From contig NZ_AEYF01000005.1 in the NCBI RefSeq assembly GCF_000292525.1, forward strand, positions 55,292 to 119,291: a stretch of 64,000 bases of DNA, given 5' to 3'. A program made the translations under genes and the position numbers. Position 1 is the first letter of the stretch, and every line of letters begins with the position of its first letter. Shown in pieces: positions 9,101 to 18,220 of this stretch. Below the pieces are notes generated by a model. That model did not search any database. It was not told the origin of the DNA and worked only from the letters and a program-made list of their open reading frames with translations. The DNA comes from Rhizobium sp. CCGE 510. Its GTDB lineage: Bacteria > Pseudomonadota > Alphaproteobacteria > Rhizobiales > Rhizobiaceae.

Positions 9101-10048
9101 TTAACGGATCGGAGAGGTGAGGGTCCTGAACCGGTTGGAGGCCTGCAATTGAAGACCATGCTCAACAAATTTATCCATCAGCCAGCTAGCCGCAGGGCCG
9201 ATCGCCTTCCTCTTCGGGTGGGCCACAATCAATGGAAAGTTGGGCATTTGGTCGGAGCCTTCCCAGCGATCCGGGGTCAACTCGACCAGGGTTCCCTTAT
9301 GGAGGTCATCCTCCACCCTGAATCGCGGCATACTGCCCCAACCGATACCGGCGCGCAGTAGATCGTGTTTTGTCTCCATATGCGTCATTCGCCATCGATT
9401 GATGGCGTGAACGCCATGGTCCTGATCGCCGATCTCCTCCATGGCATCAAGGACAAGCTGGATGTGATCCCTCAGATACGACGCGGGAAAATGGGTGGTC
9501 GTGTTGGCTAGAGGATGGGAGGGAGCGGCAACCGCCACGAGTTCGACATGACCACAGACACGTCGCTCGAAGTCTTCCAGGCTCGGCCTGTATTGGATCA
9601 TGATCCCCACATCTGCGCTACCATTTCGCAGAGCCTCGGCCGCCGTGTCCGATGTCTTCACGACAAGGCGCAACTCGACAAGCGGAAAGGCTGCTTCAAA
9701 TTCGGAAAGCACCTGCGACAGCAGATTTGCCGGAACATAGGAATCGAGCACCAAAGTCAGCTGTGCCTCTACGCCGTGAGTGATGCCCTTGACCTGAATA
9801 CGCCAATCCGAGACGTCATTGACAATGCGCCGTGCCCTCGGAAAAAGAGCTCTGCCGGCGTCCGTCAACACGGGGCGGTAATGACTGCGGTCAAATAGCA
9901 GCAGTCCGCTCTGTTCTTCGAGCTTCTGAATGGCATAGGTGATGACGGACTGGGCTCGGTTGAGGTGACGCGCCGCCGCCGCGAAGCTACCCTTCTCGAC
10001 AACCGTTATAAAAACCACGAACTGATCGAGCGTCAGGGCGTCTGTCAT
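9101..10048 (-). CDS. LysR-family transcriptional regulator
   Basis: A 315-residue LysR regulator. The N-terminal helix-turn-helix is clear (LDQFVVFITVVEKGSFAAAA, then AQSVITYAIQKLEEQSGLLLFDR, about residues 7-55), followed by the periplasmic-binding-like effector domain. ATG at 10048 fits the family start; the frame is open for 80 codons further upstream but that stretch has no family character and overlaps the end of the neighbouring AraC-type gene. Base composition is AT-richer than the backbone (one sampled line near 9121 is about 48% GC). Target genes are not evident. Confidence 0.85.
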   Translation of the reverse strand: MTDALTLDQFVVFITVVEKGSFAAAARHLNRAQSVITYAIQKLEEQSGLLLFDRSHYRPVLTDAGRALFPRARRIVNDVSDWRIQVKGITHGVEAQLTLVLDSYVPANLLSQVLSEFEAAFPLVELRLVVKTSDTAAEALRNGSADVGIMIQYRPSLEDFERRVCGHVELVAVAAPSHPLANTTTHFPASYLRDHIQLVLDAMEEIGDQDHGVHAINRWRMTHMETKHDLLRAGIGWGSMPRFRVEDDLHKGTLVELTPDRWEGSDQMPNFPLIVAHPKRKAIGPAASWLMDKFVEHGLQLQASNRFRTLTSPIR

Positions 10049-10206
10049 GTCTTGCAATCTCGGTGATGATGGTCGGCAATTAGAAACACGTTCAACGGAG
10101 CATCTCAAGTTTAGAGGTCCACCGTTGGACTGGTGTCGTAAATTTGCAAAAGACGGCTGGCTGATTGACGCCGGTGTCATTCGAAGACCCCCACGTCCCA
10201 GGGATA

Positions 10207-11232
10207 TCATTCCAACGTTCGTGATGGCAGGCGGCCAAAGCGCTTCTGGTATTCCGCTGCAAATCGGCCAGGATGCATAAATCCCCACTTTGCCGCGACA
10301 TCCGCTACGGTACGTTTCGGACCGGAGTGGAGCAGATCCTGATGAGCGGCGACCATGCGCATCTCCCGCAGGTGAGCTATTGGACTGGTATTCCTGAATT
10401 GTCTAAAGCCCTGTTGCAAAGTTCGAGCGCTCACCTTAGCGGCGACCGCAATGTCATTCAGCGATATCGGCTCGGCAAGATGCTCCTGCATGAAATCGAT
10501 AGCCCACTTTACGTGGCGCGGCGCTGGACCGGGGGCAGGTTGGGCCAGTGCGTTCGTATAGCGATGCAAACAGTTTTCAAGGATAAGATAGGTCATCGTG
10601 TCGCAAAGAGAGGCCAGAGCCAATGGCGATTTCGACAGCGGTCCATCCTCGCAAAGACCGCTGTAAAACTGCTCGACGAGACGCAGCAGCGCGAGCCCTG
10701 GATTCGACGCAAGATCGAGATGCGGATAAATACCGATATTACCGCTGACGGTCCTGCCAAGCATATGACTGAGGTGACCCATGATTTTCGCCCTATCGAT
10801 GAACAGGACCATATGGCGACGCGTGCCGAATAGCAGAGTATCGGTGCTGGATTGACCTTCGAGAATGGTGCAATGTCCAGGAACTGACTCTATGGATGTC
10901 TGCGGGTGTTTGAAAACAACTTTTCCCCGTGTCGGAAAGAAGATCATCATCTTATCGCTCGGCGCCTCCCGCTTGAAGAGGAGCCTGCCTTCATAGACGC
11001 AATCGGCAACGCTGACCGCTTCTGTGGCGAGAAAATTGCAGCGGAATGCAACCGGACTCTTGTTCAGCGCGACAACCTTGATCGGCGATCTTGGCGCGGA
11101 CAATATCTCCGAGAGTTGGTCTGGATCGGATCCGCTGGCCATCGTCTGCGTTGGCGCGGACATTTCCGCCTTTCCAAGCTTCCTTCGAATGTGGGTAGAA
11201 CTGCTGCTGGCCTGCAGACGATAATTTGGCAT
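10207..11232 (-). CDS. AraC-family transcriptional regulator
   Basis: A 341-residue regulator with a C-terminal AraC/XylS double helix-turn-helix (about residues 240-341): HLAEPISLNDIAVAAKVSARTLQQGFRQ, then TVADVAAKWGFMHPGRFAAEYQKRFG. The N-terminal 200 residues look like the AraC-binding-like sensing domain found in regulators of aromatic or amine catabolism. Start could be the ATG at 11232 or the internal one at 11163 (MSAPTQT). It lies in the low-GC segment. The 235 bases between it and the DCC-protein gene hold no gene or repeat that I can support. Confidence 0.85.
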   Translation of the reverse strand: MPNYRLQASSSSTHIRRKLGKAEMSAPTQTMASGSDPDQLSEILSAPRSPIKVVALNKSPVAFRCNFLATEAVSVADCVYEGRLLFKREAPSDKMMIFFPTRGKVVFKHPQTSIESVPGHCTILEGQSSTDTLLFGTRRHMVLFIDRAKIMGHLSHMLGRTVSGNIGIYPHLDLASNPGLALLRLVEQFYSGLCEDGPLSKSPLALASLCDTMTYLILENCLHRYTNALAQPAPGPAPRHVKWAIDFMQEHLAEPISLNDIAVAAKVSARTLQQGFRQFRNTSPIAHLREMRMVAAHQDLLHSGPKRTVADVAAKWGFMHPGRFAAEYQKRFGRLPSRTLE

Positions 11233-11467
11233 TCAAAACCCCGAAAGATAACGCACCTTAATACGGTTTAGGTTCCTCAACGGTAAGTTGTATTAGGCGT
11301 GCCAAGGAAAACTCAGTTTGCGCGAAGGGAGGCAATTCCACTACAGCGGCTGAAATCAGATCCAGGCGCTCCTTGCCAAAGTTATTCGTAAGCGCTGCCG
11401 GACCCGCCTAGCTCCCTTGTGCTGTTGTGAAGAGATCGGCCTCGCTCGGCAGGACCTGCGGATCGAT

Positions 11468-11881
11468 TTAGGGCGCCGATCTGTCCGGCTCAACAAATCT
11501 ATCCTGCAAAGCAGGAGCGGCGATAAAGCATCTGTCCCTGCGACCGAACCAGGCATAGCGCCGCTTGGCCAGTATCGTATAGACCTTGTCCCGAAGACGC
11601 TTCGGCACGAACTTAAAGATCGTAAGCCACCGCCAAGGAGCTCTTAAGCATGCTAGAATTTCGAGGACGGCGTCTGACCGGACCAATACTCGCCTGCCAT
11701 CGAGTACCATGAAACTGCTTTCGAACACTAACGGGTCATACCCATGCGTTCTTGCCAACTCCGCGGCGAGCTGCGACCACGCGCTGATGAATTGGCACTG
11801 CGGTCGCTTCTCGTGCTCCACAATAAAATGGGCGAACCGGCTACAAGCTACACAGTCGGTGTCAAAGATTATTCTGATCAT
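11468..11881 (-). CDS. DCC-family (DUF393) thiol-disulfide oxidoreductase-like protein
   Basis: A 137-residue protein with the DCC-family hallmark near its N-terminus: IIFDTDCVACSRFAHF, where C10 and C13 form a CxxC. The C-terminal part has the arginine-rich RRYAWFGRRDRC also common in the family. The usual motif is DGDCPLC, so this is a variant. The ATG at 11881 places the motif where the family has it; a GTG at 11935 would add 18 residues. It follows a DoxX gene by 60 bases, and DCC and DoxX proteins both occur in membrane redox settings. Function is not established. Confidence 0.7.
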   Translation of the reverse strand: MIRIIFDTDCVACSRFAHFIVEHEKRPQCQFISAWSQLAAELARTHGYDPLVFESSFMVLDGRRVLVRSDAVLEILACLRAPWRWLTIFKFVPKRLRDKVYTILAKRRYAWFGRRDRCFIAAPALQDRFVEPDRSAP

Positions 11882-11941
11882 GGCCTTAGAACGCGCTTGC
11901 TCAGTGCCCCTGGAAAGACCGGCCATATACGGCACATGACA

Positions 11942-12367
11942 TTATGTGTTGGCTTTTCCGCGCCTGCCAGGAGTGGGAACGGCCGCAAATATCCCGTCAC
12001 CAACAAATGCTAAGCCGACAAGGCCGGCAATCCAGAATGCGGGAAACTCCCAGCCACCTTTAGGGTTGTCGAAGAAGAAGCCAACGGCAGCATGCACCGA
12101 AACGATGGTTCCCAGCAAAAGCGGTATGAATGACAGGGCAACAAGACGCGAATAGACACCGAAGATCAGGGCCAGACCGCCGATCAATTCCCAGGCGATA
12201 ACGACATAGGCCAACCAACCAGGCAGGCCTGCCGAGACAAAGAACTGCGCAGTGCCCGCAGGCGTATATACGAAAATTTTCTGCGCCGCATGAGCGACGA
12301 ACATGAGGCCCATAGAGAGCCTCAAGGCAAGAGCTGCGTATGGGGCGGTTCTAACGTCAATCATCAT
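11942..12367 (-). CDS. DoxX-family membrane protein
   Basis: A 141-residue integral membrane protein with four predicted helices: ALALRLSMGLMFVAHAAQKIF near the start, AYVVIAWELIGGLALIFGVY, ALSFIPLLLGTIVSVHAAVGFFF and FPAFWIAGLVGLAFVGDGIF. This layout and the G-rich first helix followed by HAAQK are typical of DoxX/DUF417-like proteins. Two adjacent ATGs (12367, 12364) may start it; the frame extends further upstream without membrane or family character. It heads a minus-strand group (DoxX, DCC, AraC, LysR) in the low-GC insert. Its biochemical role is unknown. Confidence 0.8.
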   Translation of the reverse strand: MMIDVRTAPYAALALRLSMGLMFVAHAAQKIFVYTPAGTAQFFVSAGLPGWLAYVVIAWELIGGLALIFGVYSRLVALSFIPLLLGTIVSVHAAVGFFFDNPKGGWEFPAFWIAGLVGLAFVGDGIFAAVPTPGRRGKANT

Positions 12368-12523
12368 AAGTGCTTTCGTGGGTCGATCTTCAGCCATTAA
12401 TGTCGGAACTGGCCGGTGAACACAGAGGGATTGTGGCGAAGAACCCGTTCGGAAATTCCGATAGGGTTGGCTCTTCACCCGTCGTCACCGTCTCGGTCGA
12501 TTGATCAGGCTTGGCTCGCGATC

Positions 12524-12538
12524 GTGCGATATGCGAAC
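12524..12538. promoter_or_regulatory. PcaR-like operator upstream of pcaI
   Basis: On the minus strand this reads GTTCGCATATCGCAC. The Pseudomonas putida PcaR box is GTTCG-N5-CGCAC, and both five-base ends match exactly. It lies 95 bases before the pcaI start, and a second partial CGCAC is at 12552-12556. This links the IclR regulator at 7574-8332 to this operon despite the 4 kb between them. Confidence 0.55.
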
Positions 12539-12632
12539 AAAAATCAAATAACGCACAAATTTCTTGCCGGCCGCCGCGTCGGGCTTTATGGCTGACGCTG
12601 GAGAACCTGATCTAGCCAAGGAGAAATCCCGC

Positions 12633-13340
12633 ATGGACAAGACAGTCGGGAGCACGGCGGCGGCCGTCGCTGAGATCGGTGACGGCGCGACCGTCATGAT
12701 CGGTGGTTTCGGTGGCTCGGGCGCGCCGATCGAACTCATTCATGCGTTGATCGACAAGGGCTCCAAGGGCCTCACCGTCATCAATAACAATGCCGGCAAC
12801 GGGCGCATCGGCATTGCCGCGATGATCGATGCCGGCATGGTCCGGAAAATGATCTGCTCGTTTCCGCGTTCGTCGGATCCGCGCGCCTTCACCGACAAAT
12901 ATCTCGCCGGCGAAATCGAGCTCGAGCTGGTACCGCAGGGAACGCTTGCCGAGCGGATCCGCGCCGGCGGGGCCGGCATTCCGGCTTTCTACACGCCAAC
13001 GGGCTATGGCACCGAACTGGCCGACGGCAAGGTCATCGCCGAATTCGATGGCCGCCTTTACGTGCAGGAACGCTGGCTGAAGGCCGATTTCGCCATCGTC
13101 AAGGCCGAGATCGGCGACATCCAGGGCAACCTCACCTACAACAAGGCCGGCCGCAACTTCAATCCGTTGATGTGCATGGCGGCGGCCAAGACCATCGTCC
13201 AGGTCTCGTCGATCGTGCCGGCCGGCGGCATCGACCCGGAGCATGTGGTGACCCCCGGCATCTTCGTCGACCGCGTCGTCGCCGTTGCCAATCCCCAGCA
13301 GGAAGAAGAACTCATTCGAGCCGGAGTGGCCTACGCATGA
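12633..13340 (+). CDS. pcaI: 3-oxoadipate CoA-transferase subunit alpha
   Basis: A 235-residue subunit A of the CoA-transferase that moves CoA from succinyl-CoA to 3-oxoadipate, the penultimate step of aromatic degradation by the beta-ketoadipate pathway. The glycine-rich GATVMIGGFGGSGAPIEL (about 21-38) and LTVINNNAGNG are typical of family I CoA-transferase alpha subunits. ATG at 12633 has AAGGAG nine bases upstream; the frame extends 23 codons further without family similarity. It overlaps pcaJ by ATGA, so the two subunits are translationally coupled. Confidence 0.93.
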   Translation: MDKTVGSTAAAVAEIGDGATVMIGGFGGSGAPIELIHALIDKGSKGLTVINNNAGNGRIGIAAMIDAGMVRKMICSFPRSSDPRAFTDKYLAGEIELELVPQGTLAERIRAGGAGIPAFYTPTGYGTELADGKVIAEFDGRLYVQERWLKADFAIVKAEIGDIQGNLTYNKAGRNFNPLMCMAAAKTIVQVSSIVPAGGIDPEHVVTPGIFVDRVVAVANPQQEEELIRAGVAYA

Positions 13341-14026
13341 CCGTCGATATCAGAGATGACATCAAACTTTCCAATGCGCAGATCGCCTGGCGCGCCGCCC
13401 AGGATATCGCCGACGGCGCCTATGTGAACCTCGGCATCGGCTTTCCCGAAATGGTTGCCCGCTATCAGCCGCCCGGCCGCCAGGCAATCTTCCACACCGA
13501 AAACGGCATCTTGAATTTCGGCGAGCCGCCGGCCGCTGGTGAAGAGGACTGGGACCTGATCAATGCCGGCAAGAAGGCGGTGACGCTGAAGCCGGGCGCG
13601 GCCTTCTTCCACCACGCAGACAGCTTCGCCATGGTGCGCGGCGGTCATCTCGACGTTGCCATCCTCGGCGCCTATCAGGTCGCGCAGAGCGGCGATCTCG
13701 CCAATTGGCGGGTGGGCAACAAGGGCGTGCCGGCGGTCGGCGGTGCGATGGACCTGGTGCACGGCGCCAAGCAGGTTTGCGTCATCACCGAGCATGTCAC
13801 CAAGACAGGCGAGCCGAAGCTGGTGGAAAAATGCACCTTCCCGCTGACCGGTGTGGCCTGCATCACCCGTGTCTATACCAGCCATGCCGTAATCGACATC
13901 GTCAAGGGACGGTTCGTCCTGCGCGAAAAGCTGGCCGCAATGTCGCAAGAGCAATTGCAGGCGATGACCGGCGCGCCGCTCCATGTCGACGGGGCGGTTG
14001 CCGATCTCGTCGTCCCGGAACTCTGA
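13337..14026 (+). CDS. pcaJ: 3-oxoadipate CoA-transferase subunit beta
   Basis: A 229-residue subunit B, which carries the catalytic glutamate of family I CoA-transferases in the FHTENGILNFG region (about residues 45-60). Other family landmarks are GAYVNLGIGFPEMVARY near the start and NWRVGNKGVPAVGGAMDLV. It forms the active enzyme with PcaI. Its start ATG overlaps the pcaI stop in ATGA, and pcaF begins 9 bases after its stop, giving a compact pcaIJF operon. Confidence 0.94.
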   Translation: MTVDIRDDIKLSNAQIAWRAAQDIADGAYVNLGIGFPEMVARYQPPGRQAIFHTENGILNFGEPPAAGEEDWDLINAGKKAVTLKPGAAFFHHADSFAMVRGGHLDVAILGAYQVAQSGDLANWRVGNKGVPAVGGAMDLVHGAKQVCVITEHVTKTGEPKLVEKCTFPLTGVACITRVYTSHAVIDIVKGRFVLREKLAAMSQEQLQAMTGAPLHVDGAVADLVVPEL

Positions 14027-14035
14027 GGAAAAGCC

Positions 14036-15241
14036 ATGACCGAAGCCTTTATCTGCGACTATATCAGGACGCCGATCGGCCGCTTCGCCGGCTCGCTGTC
14101 GCAGGTGCGCGCCGACGATCTCGGCGCCATCCCGCTGAAGGCGCTGATGCAGCGCAACGGCGGCGTCGATTGGGAGGCTGTCGACGACGTGATTTTCGGC
14201 TGCGCCAACCAGGCAGGCGAGGACAACCGCAATGTCGCGCGCATGTCGGCGCTACTCGCCGGCCTGCCGATCGCCGTCCCTGGCACCACGATCAACCGGC
14301 TGTGCGGCTCCGGCATGGATGCGGTGATCACGGCGGCGCGCGCCATCCGCGCCGGCGAGGCCGAGCTGATGATTGCAGGCGGGGTCGAAAGCATGTCTCG
14401 CGCGCCCTTCGTCATGCCAAAGGCCGAGACGGCCTTTTCGCGGACCGCCGAAATCCACGACACCACCATCGGCTGGCGCTTCGTCAACCCGCTGATGAAG
14501 AAGCAATATGGCGTCGATTCGATGCCGGAAACCGGCGAGAACGTCGCCGAGGATTATCATGTCAGCCGCGAGGACCAGGATGCCTTTGCGGTGCGCAGCC
14601 AGGCGAAGGCGGCGGCCGCCCAGGCGAACGGACGGCTGGCGAAAGAGATCGTCCCGGTCATCATCCCGCAGCGCAAGGGCGATCCCGTTATCATCGACAA
14701 GGACGAGCATCCGCGGGCGACGACGATCGAGACGCTGGCGAAACTTTCGACACCTTTCAAAAAAGAGGGCGGCACGGTGACGGCAGGTAATGCTTCCGGG
14801 GTCAATGATGGGGCGGCGGCGCTGATCGTCGCTTCGGAAGCGGCGGCGCGAAAATATGGCCTGACGCCGATCGCCCGCATCTTGGGCGGCGCGGCTGCCG
14901 CCGTTCCGCCACGCGTGATGGGCGTCGGGCCGATCCCGGCCTCGCGCAAGCTGATGACCCGGCTTGGCATGACCCAGCAACAGTTCGACGTCATCGAACT
15001 CAACGAAGCCTTTGCCAGCCAGGGGCTGGCCGTGCTGCGGGCGCTCGGCATTGCCGATGACGATCAGCGGGTGAACCGCAATGGCGGCGCGATTGCGCTC
15101 GGCCATCCCCTTGGTATGTCAGGTGCCCGCATCACCGGCACGGCGGCGCTGGAGCTTGCCGAGACCGGCGGAAAATATTCGTTGTCGACCATGTGCATCG
15201 GCGTCGGGCAGGGGATTGCGATCGCGCTCGAAAGGGTTTGA
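14036..15241 (+). CDS. pcaF: 3-oxoadipyl-CoA thiolase
   Basis: A 401-residue thiolase that cleaves 3-oxoadipyl-CoA into succinyl-CoA and acetyl-CoA, the last step of the pathway. Catalytic features are all present: nucleophilic C90 in NRLCGSGMDAV, H357 in GHPLGMSGAR and C387 in CIGVGQG. The N-terminus FICDYIRTPIGRFAGSL is characteristic of the PcaF/PaaJ branch. It is the last gene of pcaIJF; a ribosome site (GAGGAAA) precedes its ATG. Confidence 0.95.
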   Translation: MTEAFICDYIRTPIGRFAGSLSQVRADDLGAIPLKALMQRNGGVDWEAVDDVIFGCANQAGEDNRNVARMSALLAGLPIAVPGTTINRLCGSGMDAVITAARAIRAGEAELMIAGGVESMSRAPFVMPKAETAFSRTAEIHDTTIGWRFVNPLMKKQYGVDSMPETGENVAEDYHVSREDQDAFAVRSQAKAAAAQANGRLAKEIVPVIIPQRKGDPVIIDKDEHPRATTIETLAKLSTPFKKEGGTVTAGNASGVNDGAAALIVASEAAARKYGLTPIARILGGAAAAVPPRVMGVGPIPASRKLMTRLGMTQQQFDVIELNEAFASQGLAVLRALGIADDDQRVNRNGGAIALGHPLGMSGARITGTAALELAETGGKYSLSTMCIGVGQGIAIALERV

Positions 15242-15290
15242 GCGCGTTCGAGCCGTTGCGCCCGTTGCTCGGCTTCTGTAGAAATCGGGC

Positions 15291-15773
15291 ATGCTAATCC
15301 GACCCGCAGACCACGACGACCGAGACGCCATCTGGAGGATCATCGGCCCGACGATCCGGGCCGGCGAGACCTATGCGCTCGATCGCGATCTCCCCGAAGC
15401 CGATGCACTCGCCTACTGGATGGGGCCGGACCGCGAGACCTTCGTTGCCGAAGAGGACGGGGCCATCCTCGGCACCTATTACATCAAGGCCAATCAGGCC
15501 GGTGGCGGACGCCATGTCTGCAATTGCGGCTACATGACCGATGCAGCCGCCAGCGGCCGCGGCGTCGCCCGCCTCATGCATGAACATTCCCTGCAGCACG
15601 CCCGCGCCCGGGGCTTTCGCGCCATGCAGTTCAATTTCGTCGTCAGCAGCAACCGCCGCGCCGTCCAGCTCTGGCAATCCCTCGGCTTCGACATCGTCGG
15701 CCGCCTTCCCAGCGTCTTCCTTCATCCGACAGAGGGTTATGTCGACGCATTGGTGATGTTTCGCACGCTTTGA
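15291..15773 (+). CDS. GNAT-family N-acetyltransferase
   Basis: A 160-residue acetyltransferase of the GNAT superfamily. It begins MLIRPADHDDRDAIWRII, has the acetyl-CoA loop around AASGRGVARLMHEH (about residues 85-98) and the late motif SSNRRAVQLWQSLGFDIVGRLP. Substrate is unknown. It lies 49 bases after pcaF on the same strand but probably is separate from the pathway. Its stop codon abuts the stop of the convergent LysR gene with no base between. Confidence 0.85.
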   Translation: MLIRPADHDDRDAIWRIIGPTIRAGETYALDRDLPEADALAYWMGPDRETFVAEEDGAILGTYYIKANQAGGGRHVCNCGYMTDAAASGRGVARLMHEHSLQHARARGFRAMQFNFVVSSNRRAVQLWQSLGFDIVGRLPSVFLHPTEGYVDALVMFRTL

Positions 15774-16682
15774 TCACGCAGTTTCAGCGAGCGAGAATTC
15801 AGGCAACGCCAATAGTGGCATCGAACCACGCACCAAACGCAGGAAGTCGCGGACCGGAGATTTTTCGAGTGCACGCGGAAAATAGATTGCGCCCGATTCC
15901 TGTACCCGGCCGTGGTCCTGGAACATCACGGGTCTGATCCCGAATCCATCGAATAGTTTCGCAAAGCCGCTGGAGGCGGCCATCACCAGTGGCGAACCCT
16001 GCATGATCAACAGAGCCTGCAGCATGGAGTCCACACGTACGGCAAAATCTCGGGTCTGACGCTCGAGCTGACCAGGCCCTTCATCATCTCCGTAACCGGG
16101 GCTGATCCAGCGCTGACGCAGAAGATCATCGAGGGTGACAGTCGCCGCTTTGGCCAGGTGGTGATCCTTGTCGCAGTAGATGTAGGTCGCCTGTCTTGCC
16201 AGGGTTTCGAACTCGACCTGCATGACGGCTTCATATTTGTAGGAGAGCGTTCCGAAGACGAGATCGTAGACGCCGTGCCGCATCCCTTCGAAACGCGTGC
16301 CGTCATCGGCTATCTCGACGTGGACGACGACACCCGGATGCGTCCGGCTGAAGGCTTGTATGATCCCCGGCAATATGACGAGCCCCCAAAGATCGCCGGT
16401 GGCGATGCGAATAACGGCCTTGGCGCGGCCCTGAAGATGTTCGATCTCTTCTTTCGCTTCATCCAGCGCCGGCAATATCCGCACCGCCCGGCTATAAAGG
16501 GCTGAACCGTAAACACTCAATTCGACGCCGGCTCCGGTCCTGTTGAACAGCGGAACGCCGTAGCTGTCTTCGAGTTGCCGGATCGCCCGGGAAAGCGCCG
16601 GCTGCGAAATATTCAGCTTCTTGGCGGCACGCGAGATCGATCGCTGGTTTGCCACTTCAACGAATTGGCGTAGCTCCCGCAT
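15774..16682 (-). CDS. LysR-family transcriptional regulator of the sulfatase/ABC cluster (probable)
   Basis: A 302-residue LysR regulator with the N-terminal helix-turn-helix (MRELRQFVEVANQRSISRAA, SQPALSRAIRQLEDSYGVPLFNR) and a substrate-binding domain. GGGAGAGAG precedes its ATG. It is divergent from the binding-protein gene at 16926, with a 243-base shared upstream region that holds a perfect palindrome. That arrangement is the classic one for a LysR protein controlling its neighbour, so it probably regulates the transporter-sulfatase genes; the inducer is unknown. Confidence 0.87.
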   Translation of the reverse strand: MRELRQFVEVANQRSISRAAKKLNISQPALSRAIRQLEDSYGVPLFNRTGAGVELSVYGSALYSRAVRILPALDEAKEEIEHLQGRAKAVIRIATGDLWGLVILPGIIQAFSRTHPGVVVHVEIADDGTRFEGMRHGVYDLVFGTLSYKYEAVMQVEFETLARQATYIYCDKDHHLAKAATVTLDDLLRQRWISPGYGDDEGPGQLERQTRDFAVRVDSMLQALLIMQGSPLVMAASSGFAKLFDGFGIRPVMFQDHGRVQESGAIYFPRALEKSPVRDFLRLVRGSMPLLALPEFSLAETA

Positions 16683-16703
16683 CTATCTCTCTCCCTATAC
16701 GAA

Positions 16704-16713
16704 TTATGCATAA
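16704..16713. promoter_or_regulatory. Palindrome in the LysR/ABC divergent promoter region
   Basis: TTATGCATAA is a perfect 10-base palindrome inside an AT-rich stretch, 22 bases upstream of the LysR start codon. LysR proteins bind T-N11-A type partial palindromes near their own promoters, so this is a candidate site for the adjacent regulator acting on itself and on the genes from 16926. Confidence 0.35.
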
Positions 16714-16925
16714 TATATAGCATGTTTGCATTTGACCTCGGCGCCATCTGCGCCAATTGTACACAACAATAGTAGATTAATTCTGGCGTGCCAAGTGCTG
16801 CGAAAGCCCCTCATTGCATGGAATTTCGTACCCTGAGCACGGTCTCGACAGACGCTCTACACAGAAGAATAAGCCTTCGACAAGGAAATCGGGGCGCGGC
16901 ATGGGGATAAAGGGAGGAGGAACCA

Positions 16926-18218
16926 ATGTTCAAAAATGGCATAGGCCGGCAGCTGATTTTCGCGGCGACCACGGCGGCGTCGATAATCTTTGCGGTCGCT
17001 CCATCGGCGGCGCAGGACAAGGTCCAACTGACGTTTCGTCAATTCGATCCCCCGACGGAAATTCAAGGCCTGATTGCCGCCGTCGACGCCTGGAATTCCA
17101 GTCATCCCGATGTCCAGGTCAAATTGGAGACAATGTCGGGCGGCGATACGCTTGCGCAGTTGGCGCGCGAAATTCCTGCCGGTGCGGGACCGGATGTTCA
17201 GCAGCTGGCGTTCGTGTGGACGCGTGATCTGGCGCGATCAAAACTGCTTCTCGATCTCAGTCCTCTCATCCAATCGAATGCGCCGGGAGCCGGTGCCGGC
17301 GATTTTCTGGCTCTCGACCTCGCCACTCTCGACGGCAAAATCTTCGGCCTGCCATGGACGGCAGATACATTCTCGATGGCCTATCGCCCGGATCTTCTGC
17401 AGGCAGCCGGTGTCTCAAATTTCCCGGATAGCTGGGACGATCTTGCGGCAGCTGCCAAGAAATTGACCACCGAAGGTGGTGGAACTGAACAATACGGTTT
17501 CTGCTTCCCCGCAGGCAGCGCACCCGACAGCGGCATGTGGACGCTTGTGAATTATTACCTCTGGAGCAATGGCTCGACCTTGGTCACGGAGGAAAGCCCG
17601 GGGAAATGGAAAGTGTCCGTGACGCCGGAGCAACTGGCGGCGGCGATGAACTATTTCAATCAGTTTTTCGTGGACGCAACAGCGCCCGAAAACCTCATCA
17701 CCGTGAATGCGTGGGGCGATCCAGAGCTGATCGGCGGGCTTGGCCGAGGCGACTGCGCGATCACGTTCTTTCCGCCGCAAACCTTCAGAGCCGCCCAGAA
17801 ACAATCGGACAAGCCCCTGCTGACGGCACCTATTCCGAAAGGGACGGAGAAGCGCATCTCTCATCTTGGCGGACGTGCGCTGGGCATCAATCCCAACACC
17901 AAGCATCAGAAGGAGGCCTGGGAGTTCGTCAAATATCTCGTCGGCCCCGAAACCTTCAAAACCTACAACCAATATCCCTCGCAGAAGTCGCTGCTTTCAC
18001 AGCTACAGTTTCCGCCGGCCGAGCAGGGCTATGTGACGATGCTACCATTGGCGCAGACCTTCGAGCGATACATCTCCTCCCCGATCAAGGTGTCGAGCAT
18101 GACAGCCCTCATCAATCGCGAATTCGGCGCCGTATTCTCCGGGCAGCGCAATCCTGATGAGGCCGCGGATGTCATCATCAAGGAGCTCAACGACTTGCTC
18201 GCCCGCGGCAAAGGCTGA
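16926..18218 (+). CDS. ABC transporter solute-binding protein, family 1 (sugar type)
   Basis: A 430-residue periplasmic binding protein of the CUT1 carbohydrate class. A signal peptide is clear (LIFAATTAASIIFAVAPSAAQ, cleavage near residue 30), and the mature part has the family features LIAAVDAWNSSHPDVQV, ARSKLLLDLSPLIQ and FGLPWTADTFSMAYRPDLL. GGGAGGAGG lies just upstream of the ATG. Two permeases follow within 2 bases and by overlap. A sulfatase ends the operon, so the ligand may be a sulfated or phosphono-substituted sugar-like compound; this is inference. Confidence 0.9.
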   Translation: MFKNGIGRQLIFAATTAASIIFAVAPSAAQDKVQLTFRQFDPPTEIQGLIAAVDAWNSSHPDVQVKLETMSGGDTLAQLAREIPAGAGPDVQQLAFVWTRDLARSKLLLDLSPLIQSNAPGAGAGDFLALDLATLDGKIFGLPWTADTFSMAYRPDLLQAAGVSNFPDSWDDLAAAAKKLTTEGGGTEQYGFCFPAGSAPDSGMWTLVNYYLWSNGSTLVTEESPGKWKVSVTPEQLAAAMNYFNQFFVDATAPENLITVNAWGDPELIGGLGRGDCAITFFPPQTFRAAQKQSDKPLLTAPIPKGTEKRISHLGGRALGINPNTKHQKEAWEFVKYLVGPETFKTYNQYPSQKSLLSQLQFPPAEQGYVTMLPLAQTFERYISSPIKVSSMTALINREFGAVFSGQRNPDEAADVIIKELNDLLARGKG

Positions 18219-18220
18219 CA

